Shown one piece after another: positions 5,636-13,116 of a stretch of 21,077 nucleotides of DNA. Origin of the DNA: a virus; IMG/VR virus record IMGVR_UViG_3300042534_000399, positions 1-21,077 of that record; one strand, written 5' to 3'. Every line of letters starts with the position of its first letter. Position 1 is the stretch's first letter. The translations under genes and the position numbers were made by a program. The notes beneath the pieces were generated by a model. The model was not told where the DNA came from. It did not search any database and was given only the letters and a program-made list of their open reading frames with translations.

Positions 5636-5769
5636 TTAAACTATCAGACACTCATTACGTAATTGTAGATGATTCTGAAATAAAAAATCCTTGTTGGGTA
5701 ATTGATAAACACAAACAAATATACTATCAAGAAACAGATAAGATATTTGAACAATTTAAAAAGAAATAA
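5623..5769 (+). CDS. Small conserved hypothetical protein, 48 aa
   Basis: A 48-residue frame starting at the ATG inside the end of the preceding gene: MQKLIKLSDTHYVIVDDSEI, then a Trp-containing core and the end IFEQFKKK. The start KLIKLSDTHYVIVDDSEI resembles a short protein family frequent in Bacteroidota phages (recalled, not searched). The 13-nt overlap, good codon pattern and the start of the lipoprotein gene 1 nt after its stop make it credible despite its size. Its C-terminal EQFKKK is repeated at the end of the next protein. Confidence 0.65.
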   Translation: MQKLIKLSDTHYVIVDDSEIKNPCWVIDKHKQIYYQETDKIFEQFKKK

Positions 5770-5770
5770 G

Positions 5771-6040
5771 ATGAAAAAGGTGCTATTAATTTGCTTATTT
5801 GGACTATTTAGTTGTAATAATAATGGTTACAAAGTTATTGACACGACAATAATAAAAGGTAAAGTTTCTGCAATAGAAGAAGGGCATAGAGGTAGAGCAT
5901 CAACATTGCCTAAATTGTATGTGCAAGACAATAAACATACTTTTAAAGTTGATATACCTTTTGCTAATGAAAATGATTATAGAGTGGGAGATAGCATCAC
6001 TTTGGTCATTCAGCAAGTTGAACAATTCAAAAAGAAATAA
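5771..6040 (+). CDS. Phage lipoprotein, 89 aa
   Basis: The start is set at the ATG at 5771 because it directly begins a lipoprotein signal: MKKVLLICLFGLFSC, with the lipid-modified cysteine at residue 15, then NNN. A longer in-frame start at 5702 would bury this signal and overlap the preceding gene. The mature domain of about 75 residues is beta-rich and may be OB-like (IIKGKVSAIEEG, PKLYVQDNKHTFKVDI, YRVGDSITLVIQQVEQF). It should sit in the inner leaflet of the outer membrane or in the inner membrane. Phage lipoproteins often block superinfection; that role here is inference. Confidence 0.65.
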   Translation: MKKVLLICLFGLFSCNNNGYKVIDTTIIKGKVSAIEEGHRGRASTLPKLYVQDNKHTFKVDIPFANENDYRVGDSITLVIQQVEQFKKK

Positions 6041-6041
6041 G

Positions 6042-6233
6042 ATGACAGTAAAAGAATTTTCAGATAAAACAAGTGAATTAATTAAAACGCATCCAAATCA
6101 AGCAGATTTATTATGTATTGCTACAACAGATGCTTTTGATGAAGAAGATAATTCACCCATGTTAGATAAACTAATGAACTGGTGTTTAGAAATGTGTGCA
6201 AACAATGTTATTATAGATAGTATAACTTTTTAA
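6042..6233 (+). CDS. Small acidic hypothetical protein, 63 aa
   Basis: Starts at the ATG at 6042, right after the repeated junction sequence AAAGAAATAAG; a longer frame from 5919 would lie inside the lipoprotein gene. The sequence is acidic and helical (TVKEFSDKTSELIKTHPNQ, DEEDNSPMLDKLMNWCLEMC) with no membrane part. Function unknown. It belongs to the same coupled array of small genes. Confidence 0.55.
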   Translation: MTVKEFSDKTSELIKTHPNQADLLCIATTDAFDEEDNSPMLDKLMNWCLEMCANNVIIDSITF

Positions 6234-6244
6234 AAAGAAATAAG

Positions 6245-6445
6245 ATGAAAAAACAAACAGCAATAGAATGGTTGATAGATGAATTAGACTATGAAACTAT
6301 TTCAAAATTTAATTTTAAATTAGAAAAAGCCAAAGAAATGGAAAAGGAGCAGCAAATAGAATTGATTAAATTCACTAAAGAAATGTGTACCCCTGATGCA
6401 CCTATTGATTACATAATTAAAGAGTTTAATAAATATGGAAAATAA
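6245..6445 (+). CDS. Small helical protein, first of two paralogues, 66 aa
   Basis: Shares the pattern KQTA(I/V)EWLI(D/E)xL ... EKAKEMEKEQ with the next gene, so the two are tandem paralogues. This pattern recurs, from memory, in many Bacteroidota phages and mobile elements, without known function. The protein is fully helical, Lys/Glu-rich and probably a coiled-coil partner. It starts after the third copy of the AAAGAAATAAG junction and overlaps its paralogue by 11 nt. Confidence 0.65.
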   Translation: MKKQTAIEWLIDELDYETISKFNFKLEKAKEMEKEQQIELIKFTKEMCTPDAPIDYIIKEFNKYGK

Positions 6446-6662
6446 ACAGACAGCAGTAGAATGGTTAATAGAACAACTAATACCTAAAGACCAACATGAA
6501 GGTATAATAGATATTATTGAAGAAGCCAAAGAAATAGAAAAAGAGCAGAGTTTAAACTTTGCCAAACATTGTTTAGATAAAGCTAAAGATTTGGATGTTA
6601 GAACCGCTTTTTTTAATGTAGAGCAATACTACAACGAAACCTTTAACACCAAAGAGAAATGA
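6435..6662 (+). CDS. Small helical protein, second paralogue, 75 aa
   Basis: Tandem paralogue of the preceding protein: KQTAVEWLIEQL at residues 4-15 and EEAKEIEKEQS near residue 30. It then diverges into its own tail with an aromatic end (AFFNVEQYYNETF). The duplication is confined to the N-terminal half. It ends in an ATGA overlap with the 6659 gene. Function unknown. Confidence 0.65.
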   Translation: MENKQTAVEWLIEQLIPKDQHEGIIDIIEEAKEIEKEQSLNFAKHCLDKAKDLDVRTAFFNVEQYYNETFNTKEK

Positions 6663-7318
6663 GTAAATTAAGAGAAAATAGTATATTCTATAAACCACCT
6701 ACACGAGAAGAACGCTTACAAGATTTGAAGTATTTCTTTTTATTTTGGAAAGGTAGAAAAAAAGGTATGATTCATACTCGTGCTATTACCCTAGATGATT
6801 TTAGGTATATCTTCTTTCCTAAAGGATTTCATGAAATATATGGCTACTTAGGTTCTGTGCCTTATGAAGGTAATGGAGATGTTTTTAAGGCACTCTATCC
6901 TTTGATCTTAGCCATGGACTACAAAGCCAAGCCTAAGTGGTGTCCTAGATGGTTTTTAAGGTTCTTACATGTATTTGGTAGCGACAAATCTATTGTTAGA
7001 GTTAGAAATCGCAGATTGCATGATCTACTTAGGAAGCTTACAAAAGGTATTACAATCTATGATTACAAAACTAAGTGGAATAATTATGATTTAAGAGTAT
7101 CAATGTCTGCAACACAAGACATTTGTGATCTGGAAGATGCTATTACTATTCATTTTTATAATCGAGGTTATAGACAAGAACTACTCAATGATATTAGAGC
7201 TATAGAACCTGATTTTAAATATGAGTGGTGGTCTATTCAAAAACTGCAAGACTACAATGATACGCTTAAACCAAAAAAAGATGAAGAAGAAAATAAAACT
7301 AATGGGGATAGCTGGTAA
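6659..7318 (+). CDS. Conserved hypothetical protein, 219 aa
   Basis: A basic, aromatic-rich soluble protein whose function I do not know. Notable blocks are YFFLFWKGRKKG (about residues 25-36), KPKWCPRWFLRFLHVFG (about residues 91-107), a basic stretch RVRNRRLHDLLRKLTKG and a helical end with EWWSIQKLQDYND. The positive charge and Trp/Arg clusters would fit nucleic-acid or membrane-surface contact, but no catalytic motif is seen. It overlaps the kinase gene by 38 nt at its end and may be expressed with it. Confidence 0.6.
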   Translation: MSKLRENSIFYKPPTREERLQDLKYFFLFWKGRKKGMIHTRAITLDDFRYIFFPKGFHEIYGYLGSVPYEGNGDVFKALYPLILAMDYKAKPKWCPRWFLRFLHVFGSDKSIVRVRNRRLHDLLRKLTKGITIYDYKTKWNNYDLRVSMSATQDICDLEDAITIHFYNRGYRQELLNDIRAIEPDFKYEWWSIQKLQDYNDTLKPKKDEEENKTNGDSW

Positions 7319-7922
7319 AGCTGGCTCAGGTAAAGATACTGTTGCTACAATTATTCAGTTTTTAACTTTAGATGATGAAGTATTTAGCAAAACTAATAAA
7401 GACTGTTTAGCTGATTTAGACCATAAAGGGTATTGTGCTACTAACTCTAAATGGGAAATAAGAAAATTTGCAACAGCTTTAAAAAAGGTTGTTAGTATTT
7501 TATTAGGATGTAAAGTAAAAGACCTTGAAGATAGAGAATATAAAGAAACCCCATTAGGTAAAGAATGGGTTAGCATTGATGTAGAATTAACTCCTAGAGA
7601 TATTCTACAACAAGTGGGAACTGACATTGGAAGAAATATAAACCAGAATGTATGGGTTAATGCTTTATTTAACCAAATAACTAAAAAATCTAGGTGGATT
7701 ATATCTGATGTTAGATTCCATAATGAAGTTCTAGCTATTAAAGATAGAGGTGGTTTATTGATAAAAGTTATAAGACCTAGTAATAATAACACAGGCTTAC
7801 ATATATCAGAAACAGCACTAGATAACTTTGATGGTTTTGACGAAGTAATTATCAATGATGGTAGTTTATATGACCTAATTGATAAAGTTAGATTAATAAT
7901 TAAAAAACATAAAATAAAATGA
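7281..7922 (+). CDS. Deoxynucleoside monophosphate kinase
   Basis: P-loop kinase of the T4 gp1-like dNMP kinase family, which phosphorylates dNMPs (often including modified ones) to dNDPs for phage DNA synthesis. The P-loop is GKAGSGKDT (residues 12-20). Diagnostic later blocks are TPRDILQQVGTDIGR, NVWVNALF and the strand-loop SDVRFHNEV, all typical of the family. The start is set at the ATG at 7281 so that the strand IKLMGIAG precedes the P-loop; 7302 is a shorter option and an upstream in-frame start at 7221 adds only out-of-family residues. At 213 residues it has normal size. Its stop overlaps the next start by ATGA. Confidence 0.85.
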   Translation: MKKKIKLMGIAGKAGSGKDTVATIIQFLTLDDEVFSKTNKDCLADLDHKGYCATNSKWEIRKFATALKKVVSILLGCKVKDLEDREYKETPLGKEWVSIDVELTPRDILQQVGTDIGRNINQNVWVNALFNQITKKSRWIISDVRFHNEVLAIKDRGGLLIKVIRPSNNNTGLHISETALDNFDGFDEVIINDGSLYDLIDKVRLIIKKHKIK

Positions 7923-8281
7923 GTAACCAAAACAAAATTAAAAGAAAACTTACCCAGCTTGATGCAATTCATCACAATGTTAATATGTTGCAATATAAAA
8001 GCTTTAAACAACTAACTAAAGAGCTTAAAGTTGACTCTAGGTTAATTACCTATTTACATAAAAACAGTATTCTCCAAAAGAATAATAATGTTGTTGTATG
8101 GAATAATAGTATTAAACCTAATCCTGCTTTAGCTTCTACTTATCAAAATTACATTGATGTAATAAATGCTAAGCAAAAAGGTAGAAAGTCAGCTTCTTTA
8201 AAGCTAAGTAAAGAAGCTATAGGGCCTGTAGCTAAAAGACAATTTAGTTTATTTTGGGGTTTAATTAATTTTAAATACTAA
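7919..8281 (+). CDS. Possible DNA-binding protein, 120 aa
   Basis: A basic protein with a helix-turn-helix-like segment at about residues 28-50 (SFKQLTKELKVDSRLITYLHKNSIL). The middle is a lysine-rich linker (AKQKGRKSASLKLSKEA). The short C-terminal motif FSLFWGLINF resembles a tail I recall in small regulators of Bacteroidota phages, possibly a docking peptide. It is coupled to dNMP kinase by ATGA overlap and followed by a terminator, so it ends this transcription unit. A regulator role is inferred from the helix-turn-helix alone. Confidence 0.55.
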   Translation: MSNQNKIKRKLTQLDAIHHNVNMLQYKSFKQLTKELKVDSRLITYLHKNSILQKNNNVVVWNNSIKPNPALASTYQNYIDVINAKQKGRKSASLKLSKEAIGPVAKRQFSLFWGLINFKY

Positions 8282-8287
8282 TATTCA

Positions 8288-8295
8288 TATATTTG
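8288..8295 (+). promoter_or_regulatory. TAnnTTTG box (possible -7 element)
   Basis: TATATTTG matches the Bacteroidota -7 consensus TAnnTTTG, but no TTTG -33 element lies 19-21 nt upstream, and a terminator hairpin follows at once. It is weak as a promoter; it is recorded because the same box precedes two other hairpins. Confidence 0.2.
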
Positions 8296-8296
8296 T

Positions 8297-8329
8297 AGAG
8301 CAAGGGTTAACAGCCCTTGCTCTTTTTTT
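8297..8329 (+). terminator. Intrinsic terminator
   Basis: AGAGCAAGGG (8297-8306) pairs perfectly with CCCTTGCTCT (8314-8323) and is followed by seven T. It clearly ends the 4472-8281 gene run. Confidence 0.85.
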
Positions 8330-8340
8330 AATATTGATTT

Positions 8341-8577
8341 ATGCCTAAATTAAAACTTAAATTCAAATTACCTAAAGAAGAGCAAGAGGCTAATTTTGCT
8401 CTTAAAGGTGGTGATTACTTTGTTGTTATTCATAATTTAGACCAACGGCTAAGGGATATTGTAAAATATCAAAACAATCCTTTTGCTGGAGGCCAAGCAA
8501 CTGAAGAACAAATTCAACTTGCTGAGCAGTTAAGGCAGTATCTTCGTGAACAAAACATTGATGAGTTATGGCGATGA
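8341..8577 (+). CDS. Conserved small phage protein, 78 aa
   Basis: Begins with a charged strand (KLKLKFKLPKEEQEANFALKG), then YFVVIHNLDQRLRDIVKY and a helical end (EEQIQLAEQLRQYLREQNID). The order KFKLPKEEQE...LDQRLR...KY resembles short proteins of many phages of Gram-negative bacteria, of unknown function (recalled, not searched). It is the first gene after the terminator and opens the replication block. Confidence 0.55.
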   Translation: MPKLKLKFKLPKEEQEANFALKGGDYFVVIHNLDQRLRDIVKYQNNPFAGGQATEEQIQLAEQLRQYLREQNIDELWR

Positions 8578-8626
8578 TTCAGTTGTCCCTTACATAAGGA
8601 CATCAATGTACCTATCAAATTAAGCT

Positions 8627-8989
8627 ATGAAACAAATTAATCCATGGGTACTTCCAGGTCTAGATTTGTCTAAAACTGCTAAGATTAAAGCTTTTGTAAA
8701 TACAATATGTAAGCATTATAGAGTTAAAGAAGAACATCTTAATCTAAAAACTAGAAAACAAGATGTTGTAAATGCTAGAAAAGCTATATCTTATTACTTG
8801 ATTAATCAGTTTGGCTATACAGAAGAAAAAGCAGCTAATTATTTTAATCAAACAATAAGCCGTAGTAATGTTCATCATTACAAGATTACCTATGGTAATT
8901 TATTACATGTCAAAGACTTTGATAGTATAACCTTAGACGATAAAGTACAAATACATTTTAAAAAATATGATATACTTAGTAGCCAATAA
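8627..8989 (+). CDS. DnaA domain IV-like DNA-binding protein, 120 aa
   Basis: The centre (about residues 22-90) reads as the C-terminal DNA-binding domain of DnaA: FVNTICKHYRVKEEHLN, then TRKQDVVNARKAISYYL, then GYTEEKAANYFNQ and SRSNVHHY, which matches the DnaA K-x-R...v-x-A-R signature and the following helix-turn-helix. The AAA+ domain of DnaA is absent; the rest is a short N-terminal tail and a C-terminal extension of about 30 residues. It overlaps the polymerase gene by 23 nt. I infer an origin-binding or initiator role, or a DnaA-box competitor; a plain regulator is also possible. Confidence 0.65.
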   Translation: MKQINPWVLPGLDLSKTAKIKAFVNTICKHYRVKEEHLNLKTRKQDVVNARKAISYYLINQFGYTEEKAANYFNQTISRSNVHHYKITYGNLLHVKDFDSITLDDKVQIHFKKYDILSSQ

Positions 8990-10832
8990 TGCCCTGATAG
9001 CTAGTGAGATATCTACACCTTGTTCAATTAATGATGTAAAAGAATGGTGTAAAACTCATAAAATCAGAGGCATAGACACAGAAACTATAGGTGATTGTTG
9101 GACTGGATACATTTTTACTCTGCAAATTGGTGATGCTAATACACAATTTGTAATAGACTGTACCTATGCCAATATATTAGACCTAAAAGAAGAACTTGAA
9201 GACCCTACAGCTATTAACATTCTACAAAATGCTAAATACGATGATAAGTTTTTCTTTGCTAAAGGCATTAGATTACATAACATCTATGATACTTTTTTAG
9301 CAGAATGTATTTTAACTACTGGTTATGAAAATAGACAGCTAAGGCTTGACTATATAGTAACTAAATATTGTGGTAATAAATACCAACTAGATAAGTCAGT
9401 AAGAGGCAAAATTAATTGGGCTGGACTTACTGATGATGTCATTAAGTATGCTGCTTATGATGTTATTGCTTTAGAAGAAGTAATGAATAAGCAAATTGTA
9501 GAACTTACCAGATTAGATTTAATGTCTGTAGCAGACTTAGAATTTAAGTGTTCTAGAGTATTTGCAGAGATGGAATATGTAGGAATGAAATTAGATAGAG
9601 AGAAATGGATGATTCAAGCTCTTGACAGAGAAAAGAATGCCAATCAATATGAAGAAACTCTTAATAAGTTCATACTAGATAATCCAGAAAAGTATAATAA
9701 ATTTATTAATAGACAGCTTAGTTTGTTTGAAGAAGGATTTAAGACTAATGTTACATGGTCTTCTCCTAAACAAGTATTAGATGTATTATCAGCTTCAGGA
9801 ATTAAAATAGATTCAGTCAATGAAAAAATAATAGAAAAATACAAGGTTAAAGTGCCTATAGTAGGACTTTATCTTGACTATAAAGGAAACCAAACTGCAA
9901 TTAGTAAGTTTGGTAGAGAATACCTAAAATGGGTAAACCCTTTAACAAATGCTGTTCATACCTCATATTGGCAAATATTAGCCACAGGTAGAGTATCATC
10001 AGGTATGAAAGATGAAGCACCTAATATGCAGCAATTACCAGCTTTAAATGAAGTTAGGAATTGCTTTATAGCTAGAGATGGTTATTCTTATATAGATTGT
10101 GATTATTCTGCTATGGAATTGGTTATTGCTGGCTGTGTTAGTGGTGAAGAGTCTTGGGTAGAAGCCTTTAATAATGGATTAGACTTACACTCTGTAGTAG
10201 CAGAAGCTGTTTATAAAGATAAATGGAGAAATGCTGCTGAAGAAAGCTGTGAGTATGTAAAAACTAAGCAAAAGTGTGACTGCAAAGAACATAAAAGTAT
10301 GAGGACTAAGATTAAAACTCTTAACTATCTTGCTTTATATGGTGGTGGCCCACAAAAGCTTAGTGATTCTATTAACATTCCATTAGCTGAAGCTAAAGAA
10401 ATTATTAGCACTTACTTTAAAGGATTACCAAAGCTTACTGGCTTTCTTAATATGCTTAAGGATTATGGTAAAAGAAATCTAATGATTAGGACTAAACCTC
10501 CATATAGAAGAATTAGATTCTTTGAAAATCCACAAGATGATTTTGCAGTCTATTCTCAAATAGAAAGACAAAGCGGTAATACATATATACAGGGTACTGG
10601 TGCTAACATAACTAAGCTATCTATGGTTAAAATGCATGAAGAAAGACTTAAGCACAACATTGATGTTAAGTTTGTTTTACAATTGCATGATGCTATAATA
10701 TGTGAAGTTAAAGATGAACAAGCTGATGAATGGTTTAATATCCAAAAACAATGTATGATAGATGCTTTTAAAGAAGTTATAGGCTATCCTATTGATGTTG
10801 ATGGGTATATAGCTAAACATTGGAAAAAATAA
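8967..10832 (+). CDS. polA: Family A DNA polymerase with 3'-5' exonuclease
   Basis: Replicative DNA polymerase of the phage. The exonuclease domain has GIDTET (Asp37, Glu39), NAKYDDKF (Asp92) and YAAYDVIAL (Asp165). The polymerase domain has GRVSSG, motif A DYSAMEL (Asp379), motif B around Arg446-Lys450-Tyr-Gly and motif C LHDAIICE (Asp575), so all catalytic residues are present. The third position of the usual HDE is Ala. Between motifs A and B lies a small insert with Cys428, Cys437, Cys439 and His442 that could bind zinc. At 621 residues it is normal for a phage PolA without the 5' nuclease. The start MIYLVANNAL matches related phage enzymes. Confidence 0.95.
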   Translation: MIYLVANNALIASEISTPCSINDVKEWCKTHKIRGIDTETIGDCWTGYIFTLQIGDANTQFVIDCTYANILDLKEELEDPTAINILQNAKYDDKFFFAKGIRLHNIYDTFLAECILTTGYENRQLRLDYIVTKYCGNKYQLDKSVRGKINWAGLTDDVIKYAAYDVIALEEVMNKQIVELTRLDLMSVADLEFKCSRVFAEMEYVGMKLDREKWMIQALDREKNANQYEETLNKFILDNPEKYNKFINRQLSLFEEGFKTNVTWSSPKQVLDVLSASGIKIDSVNEKIIEKYKVKVPIVGLYLDYKGNQTAISKFGREYLKWVNPLTNAVHTSYWQILATGRVSSGMKDEAPNMQQLPALNEVRNCFIARDGYSYIDCDYSAMELVIAGCVSGEESWVEAFNNGLDLHSVVAEAVYKDKWRNAAEESCEYVKTKQKCDCKEHKSMRTKIKTLNYLALYGGGPQKLSDSINIPLAEAKEIISTYFKGLPKLTGFLNMLKDYGKRNLMIRTKPPYRRIRFFENPQDDFAVYSQIERQSGNTYIQGTGANITKLSMVKMHEERLKHNIDVKFVLQLHDAIICEVKDEQADEWFNIQKQCMIDAFKEVIGYPIDVDGYIAKHWKK

Positions 10833-10840
10833 ACTAAATC

Positions 10841-11041
10841 ATGGCAGATATTTCAATGTGTGAAAATGAGAGTTGCCCACTTAAATTGTCATGTTATAGG
10901 TATTTGGCTCAGCCAGATGATCTAATGCAATCATATGCAAAATTTGAGTGGGAAAAAGATGAAAATGGGGTAATAAGTTGCCCTGGATTTTGGAAATTTA
11001 ATATAGAAAAACATGACGCAAGAACAAAAAGAACTAATTAG
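10841..11041 (+). CDS. Cysteine-motif small protein, 66 aa
   Basis: Carries the pattern CENESCPLKLSCYRY at residues 7-21 and a fourth cysteine in ISCPGFW, which could hold zinc or an iron-sulfur cluster. Small proteins with this CPLKxxCYRY pattern are familiar from Bacteroidota phages, but their function is unknown to me. It lies 8 nt after the polymerase gene and overlaps the next gene by 29 nt, so it may be a replisome accessory factor. The cysteine spacing is seen directly; the role is inference. Confidence 0.6.
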   Translation: MADISMCENESCPLKLSCYRYLAQPDDLMQSYAKFEWEKDENGVISCPGFWKFNIEKHDARTKRTN

Positions 11042-11390
11042 AAATACACTTACTAGACTAAAGAATGATGGTTATGTAGGTGTATCTTTGGCCTTTGATG
11101 GTAGTGGAGATGATGGCAGTTTTAATTATTCTTCTGTATTTAGAACTGAAGATGGTTTTGATATAGATGATGATTATTCTGATGGCTATCATAATGACGC
11201 AGATGAATTATTTTTTCTTGGTTATGAAGCAGTAGCATCTACAGATTATGATTGGTATAATAATGATGGTGGATATGGTTGTGTAAATATTTGCTTGTTA
11301 ACAGGTAATATTAAAGTTCATATGAATATTCGTGTGACTGATACAAATTATTATGAATTTGATTATCAAGCTAAACAATTTACAAAATGA
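11013..11390 (+). CDS. DUF6878-like protein, 125 aa
   Basis: The sequence has the features I associate with the DUF6878-type family: a helical start, V-x-L-x-FDGSGDDGSF (about residues 24-37), an acidic middle, then DWYNNDGGYGCVNICLLTG and a beta end. The family is widespread in phages and mobile elements and has no settled function. The family name is from memory and needs a profile search. It ends in an ATGA-type overlap with the next gene, another domain of unknown function. Confidence 0.55.
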   Translation: MTQEQKELIRNTLTRLKNDGYVGVSLAFDGSGDDGSFNYSSVFRTEDGFDIDDDYSDGYHNDADELFFLGYEAVASTDYDWYNNDGGYGCVNICLLTGNIKVHMNIRVTDTNYYEFDYQAKQFTK

Positions 11391-11755
11391 GTCCATTAAA
11401 ACACTCAGAACTATCAGTTAAAAAATTCGGAGGAGAATACACAGATTACTTACCTATCCATGAATTTCTAGATATGACTAAAACACACTATGTTGGTTAT
11501 CAACATAGAGCTATACTACATAATACTTTTGGTATTTATGTATGTGAAAAAGTGTTTGGTGCATTTATAGTAAATTCAGAAGGAAAGAAAATAGAAACTA
11601 GATACATTGTTATTAACCATATTAAGGAAGATTTAGGCTTTGTGCCTACTATAGAACAATGGGTATCTTGTTTACCTTTTAAACCTTGGATGGGAGGTCA
11701 AACTGTAAACCAAACTACAAATACAAAACTCAATCTTGAAGAACTTTTAAAATGA
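11387..11755 (+). CDS. DUF6915-like protein, 122 aa
   Basis: Matches, from memory, a phage and bacterial family with the pattern KHSELSVKKFGG, YLPIHEFLDMTK, QHRAILHNTFGIYVCEKVFG, ETRYIVINHIKEDLGFVPT (DUF6915-type). Conserved histidines (KHS, PIHEF, QHRAILHN, NHIKED) would suit a metal site, but no activity is known. It overlaps the helicase gene by ATGA. The C-terminal 25 residues are Thr/Asn-rich and probably flexible. Confidence 0.6.
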   Translation: MSPLKHSELSVKKFGGEYTDYLPIHEFLDMTKTHYVGYQHRAILHNTFGIYVCEKVFGAFIVNSEGKKIETRYIVINHIKEDLGFVPTIEQWVSCLPFKPWMGGQTVNQTTNTKLNLEELLK

Positions 11756-12867
11756 CAAAAGATGAAATACAACATTTAGCAAAACAGACTTTTTTAACTC
11801 ATAAAAGAGGCATATTACATATTTCAATGGGTGTTGGTAAAACTAAAATCGGAATAGATTTAATAGAAAACCACCATCAGAAAATACTTGTAGTAGCACC
11901 ATTTACATCAGTTTTAGATTCTTGGAAAGAAGAATTTATTAAATGGGGTAAATCAGATAGTAATGTTGTATATACCACTACAGCTTCCTTGGGGAAACAC
12001 ACTAAGAATACATTTGATTTAGTAATATTAGATGAGATTCATCTATATTCTACTAATCAATTATCTAAAGTACCTGCAGGGCCATTATTAGGCCTTACAG
12101 GTACTCTTAGTGATAATTCTAAAGCTGTAATCAAAGAACAACTAAACCTTGATGTTATATATTCATATGATATTGAGAGAGCTATTAGAGATGGTATTAT
12201 TGCTGATTATAGAGTTAAAGTTGTAGAGGTTTCCCTTGATGATACACACAAGTATATTGAAGGAGGAACTAAACTAAAGCCCTTTTTAACTACAGAAAAG
12301 GCACAATATGATTATCTAACAAAGCAGTTTAATCAAATTAAATTTGCAGAATGGAATGCCATAGGAGCTGATAAAAGAAAATATGCATTGATTAAAATGC
12401 AGTTTGCTTCTAAAAGAGCCAAGCTTATCTATTCTTGTAAAACTAAATTAGATACTGCTTCTAGAATAATCAACAATTATCCTGAAGACAGAATGCTTGT
12501 CTTTACTACATTAACAGACAGTGCTAATCAGCTATGTGATTACCAATATCATTCTAAAGCTGATAAGAAAAACCTAGAGAAATTCTCAGAAGGAGAAATT
12601 GATAAACTAGCAGTAGTTAATATGGCAAATGTAGGCTTAAATATAAAGCCATTAAATAAAGCCGTAGTACATCAATTTCAAAGCTCTGAAGAAACTGCTC
12701 AACAAAGAATGGGTAGGCTACTTAGACTAGAATATAATAATCCTAGTAAGATTGCTGAGATATGGGTTATATGTGCTGTTAATACAGTAGATGAAGATTG
12801 GGTAAGAAGTGCTTTAAAAAATGTTCCTAGGAGCAAAATAGAGTTTATTCACTATAAAAATTTATAA
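11752..12867 (+). CDS. SF2 DNA/RNA helicase
   Basis: A compact 371-residue superfamily 2 helicase. Visible motifs are Walker A SMGVGKT (25-31), motif Ia VVAPFTSV, Walker B DEIH (94-97), motif III LTGTL (115-119), motif V near NMANVGLNIKP (290-300) and motif VI QQRMGRLLR (317-325), so both RecA-like lobes are complete. It resembles the DEAD/SNF2-type helicases near the replication genes of crAss-like phages and probably acts in replication or recombination fork remodelling. Its stop lies directly against the next start. The substrate is inferred. Confidence 0.9.
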   Translation: MTKDEIQHLAKQTFLTHKRGILHISMGVGKTKIGIDLIENHHQKILVVAPFTSVLDSWKEEFIKWGKSDSNVVYTTTASLGKHTKNTFDLVILDEIHLYSTNQLSKVPAGPLLGLTGTLSDNSKAVIKEQLNLDVIYSYDIERAIRDGIIADYRVKVVEVSLDDTHKYIEGGTKLKPFLTTEKAQYDYLTKQFNQIKFAEWNAIGADKRKYALIKMQFASKRAKLIYSCKTKLDTASRIINNYPEDRMLVFTTLTDSANQLCDYQYHSKADKKNLEKFSEGEIDKLAVVNMANVGLNIKPLNKAVVHQFQSSEETAQQRMGRLLRLEYNNPSKIAEIWVICAVNTVDEDWVRSALKNVPRSKIEFIHYKNL

Positions 12868-13116
12868 ATGGAACTAACTAAACAACTCAGTATAAATATA
12901 CTGACAGACCAAGAAGTACTTTTTTTCTCTAAGATAGTAGAGGTAGATATGACACAAGAAGAAAAACAACACCCACAATACTATGTTGACAAAATAAATG
13001 CCTTAGCAAAGCCTAAAACTACCTGTCCAGACCAAGTAATGTGTGTTATACCTGCTTTTATACTACTGATGGAAGAAGAGGATGCAAGATTAAAGTATAA
13101 AAACATGGGTTTATGA
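12868..13116 (+). CDS. Hypothetical protein, 82 aa
   Basis: Unrecognised acidic protein. It begins with LTKQLSINILTDQEVLFFSKIVEV, then a helical, proline-containing middle with two cysteines (TTCPDQVMCV) and a charged end. It has no membrane span strong enough to call. It starts immediately after the helicase stop and ends in an ATGA overlap with a short membrane-protein gene, so it is part of the replication operon. Confidence 0.55.
   Translation: MELTKQLSINILTDQEVLFFSKIVEVDMTQEEKQHPQYYVDKINALAKPKTTCPDQVMCVIPAFILLMEEEDARLKYKNMGL

Noticed and set aside
5702-5770. Longer N-terminus for the lipoprotein
   Set aside because: It would bury the clear lipoprotein signal and overlap the 5623-5769 gene, whose stop lies 1 nt before the ATG at 5771.
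5919-6041. Longer N-terminus for the 6042-6233 protein
   Set aside because: It overlaps the lipoprotein gene in another frame and looks like random AT-rich translation; the start at 6042 follows the repeated junction sequence.
7355-8011. Reverse-strand open frame of 218 codons
   Set aside because: It lies opposite the well-supported dNMP kinase gene, its protein is a low-complexity Leu/Ser/Ile string, and no other gene runs on the minus strand.
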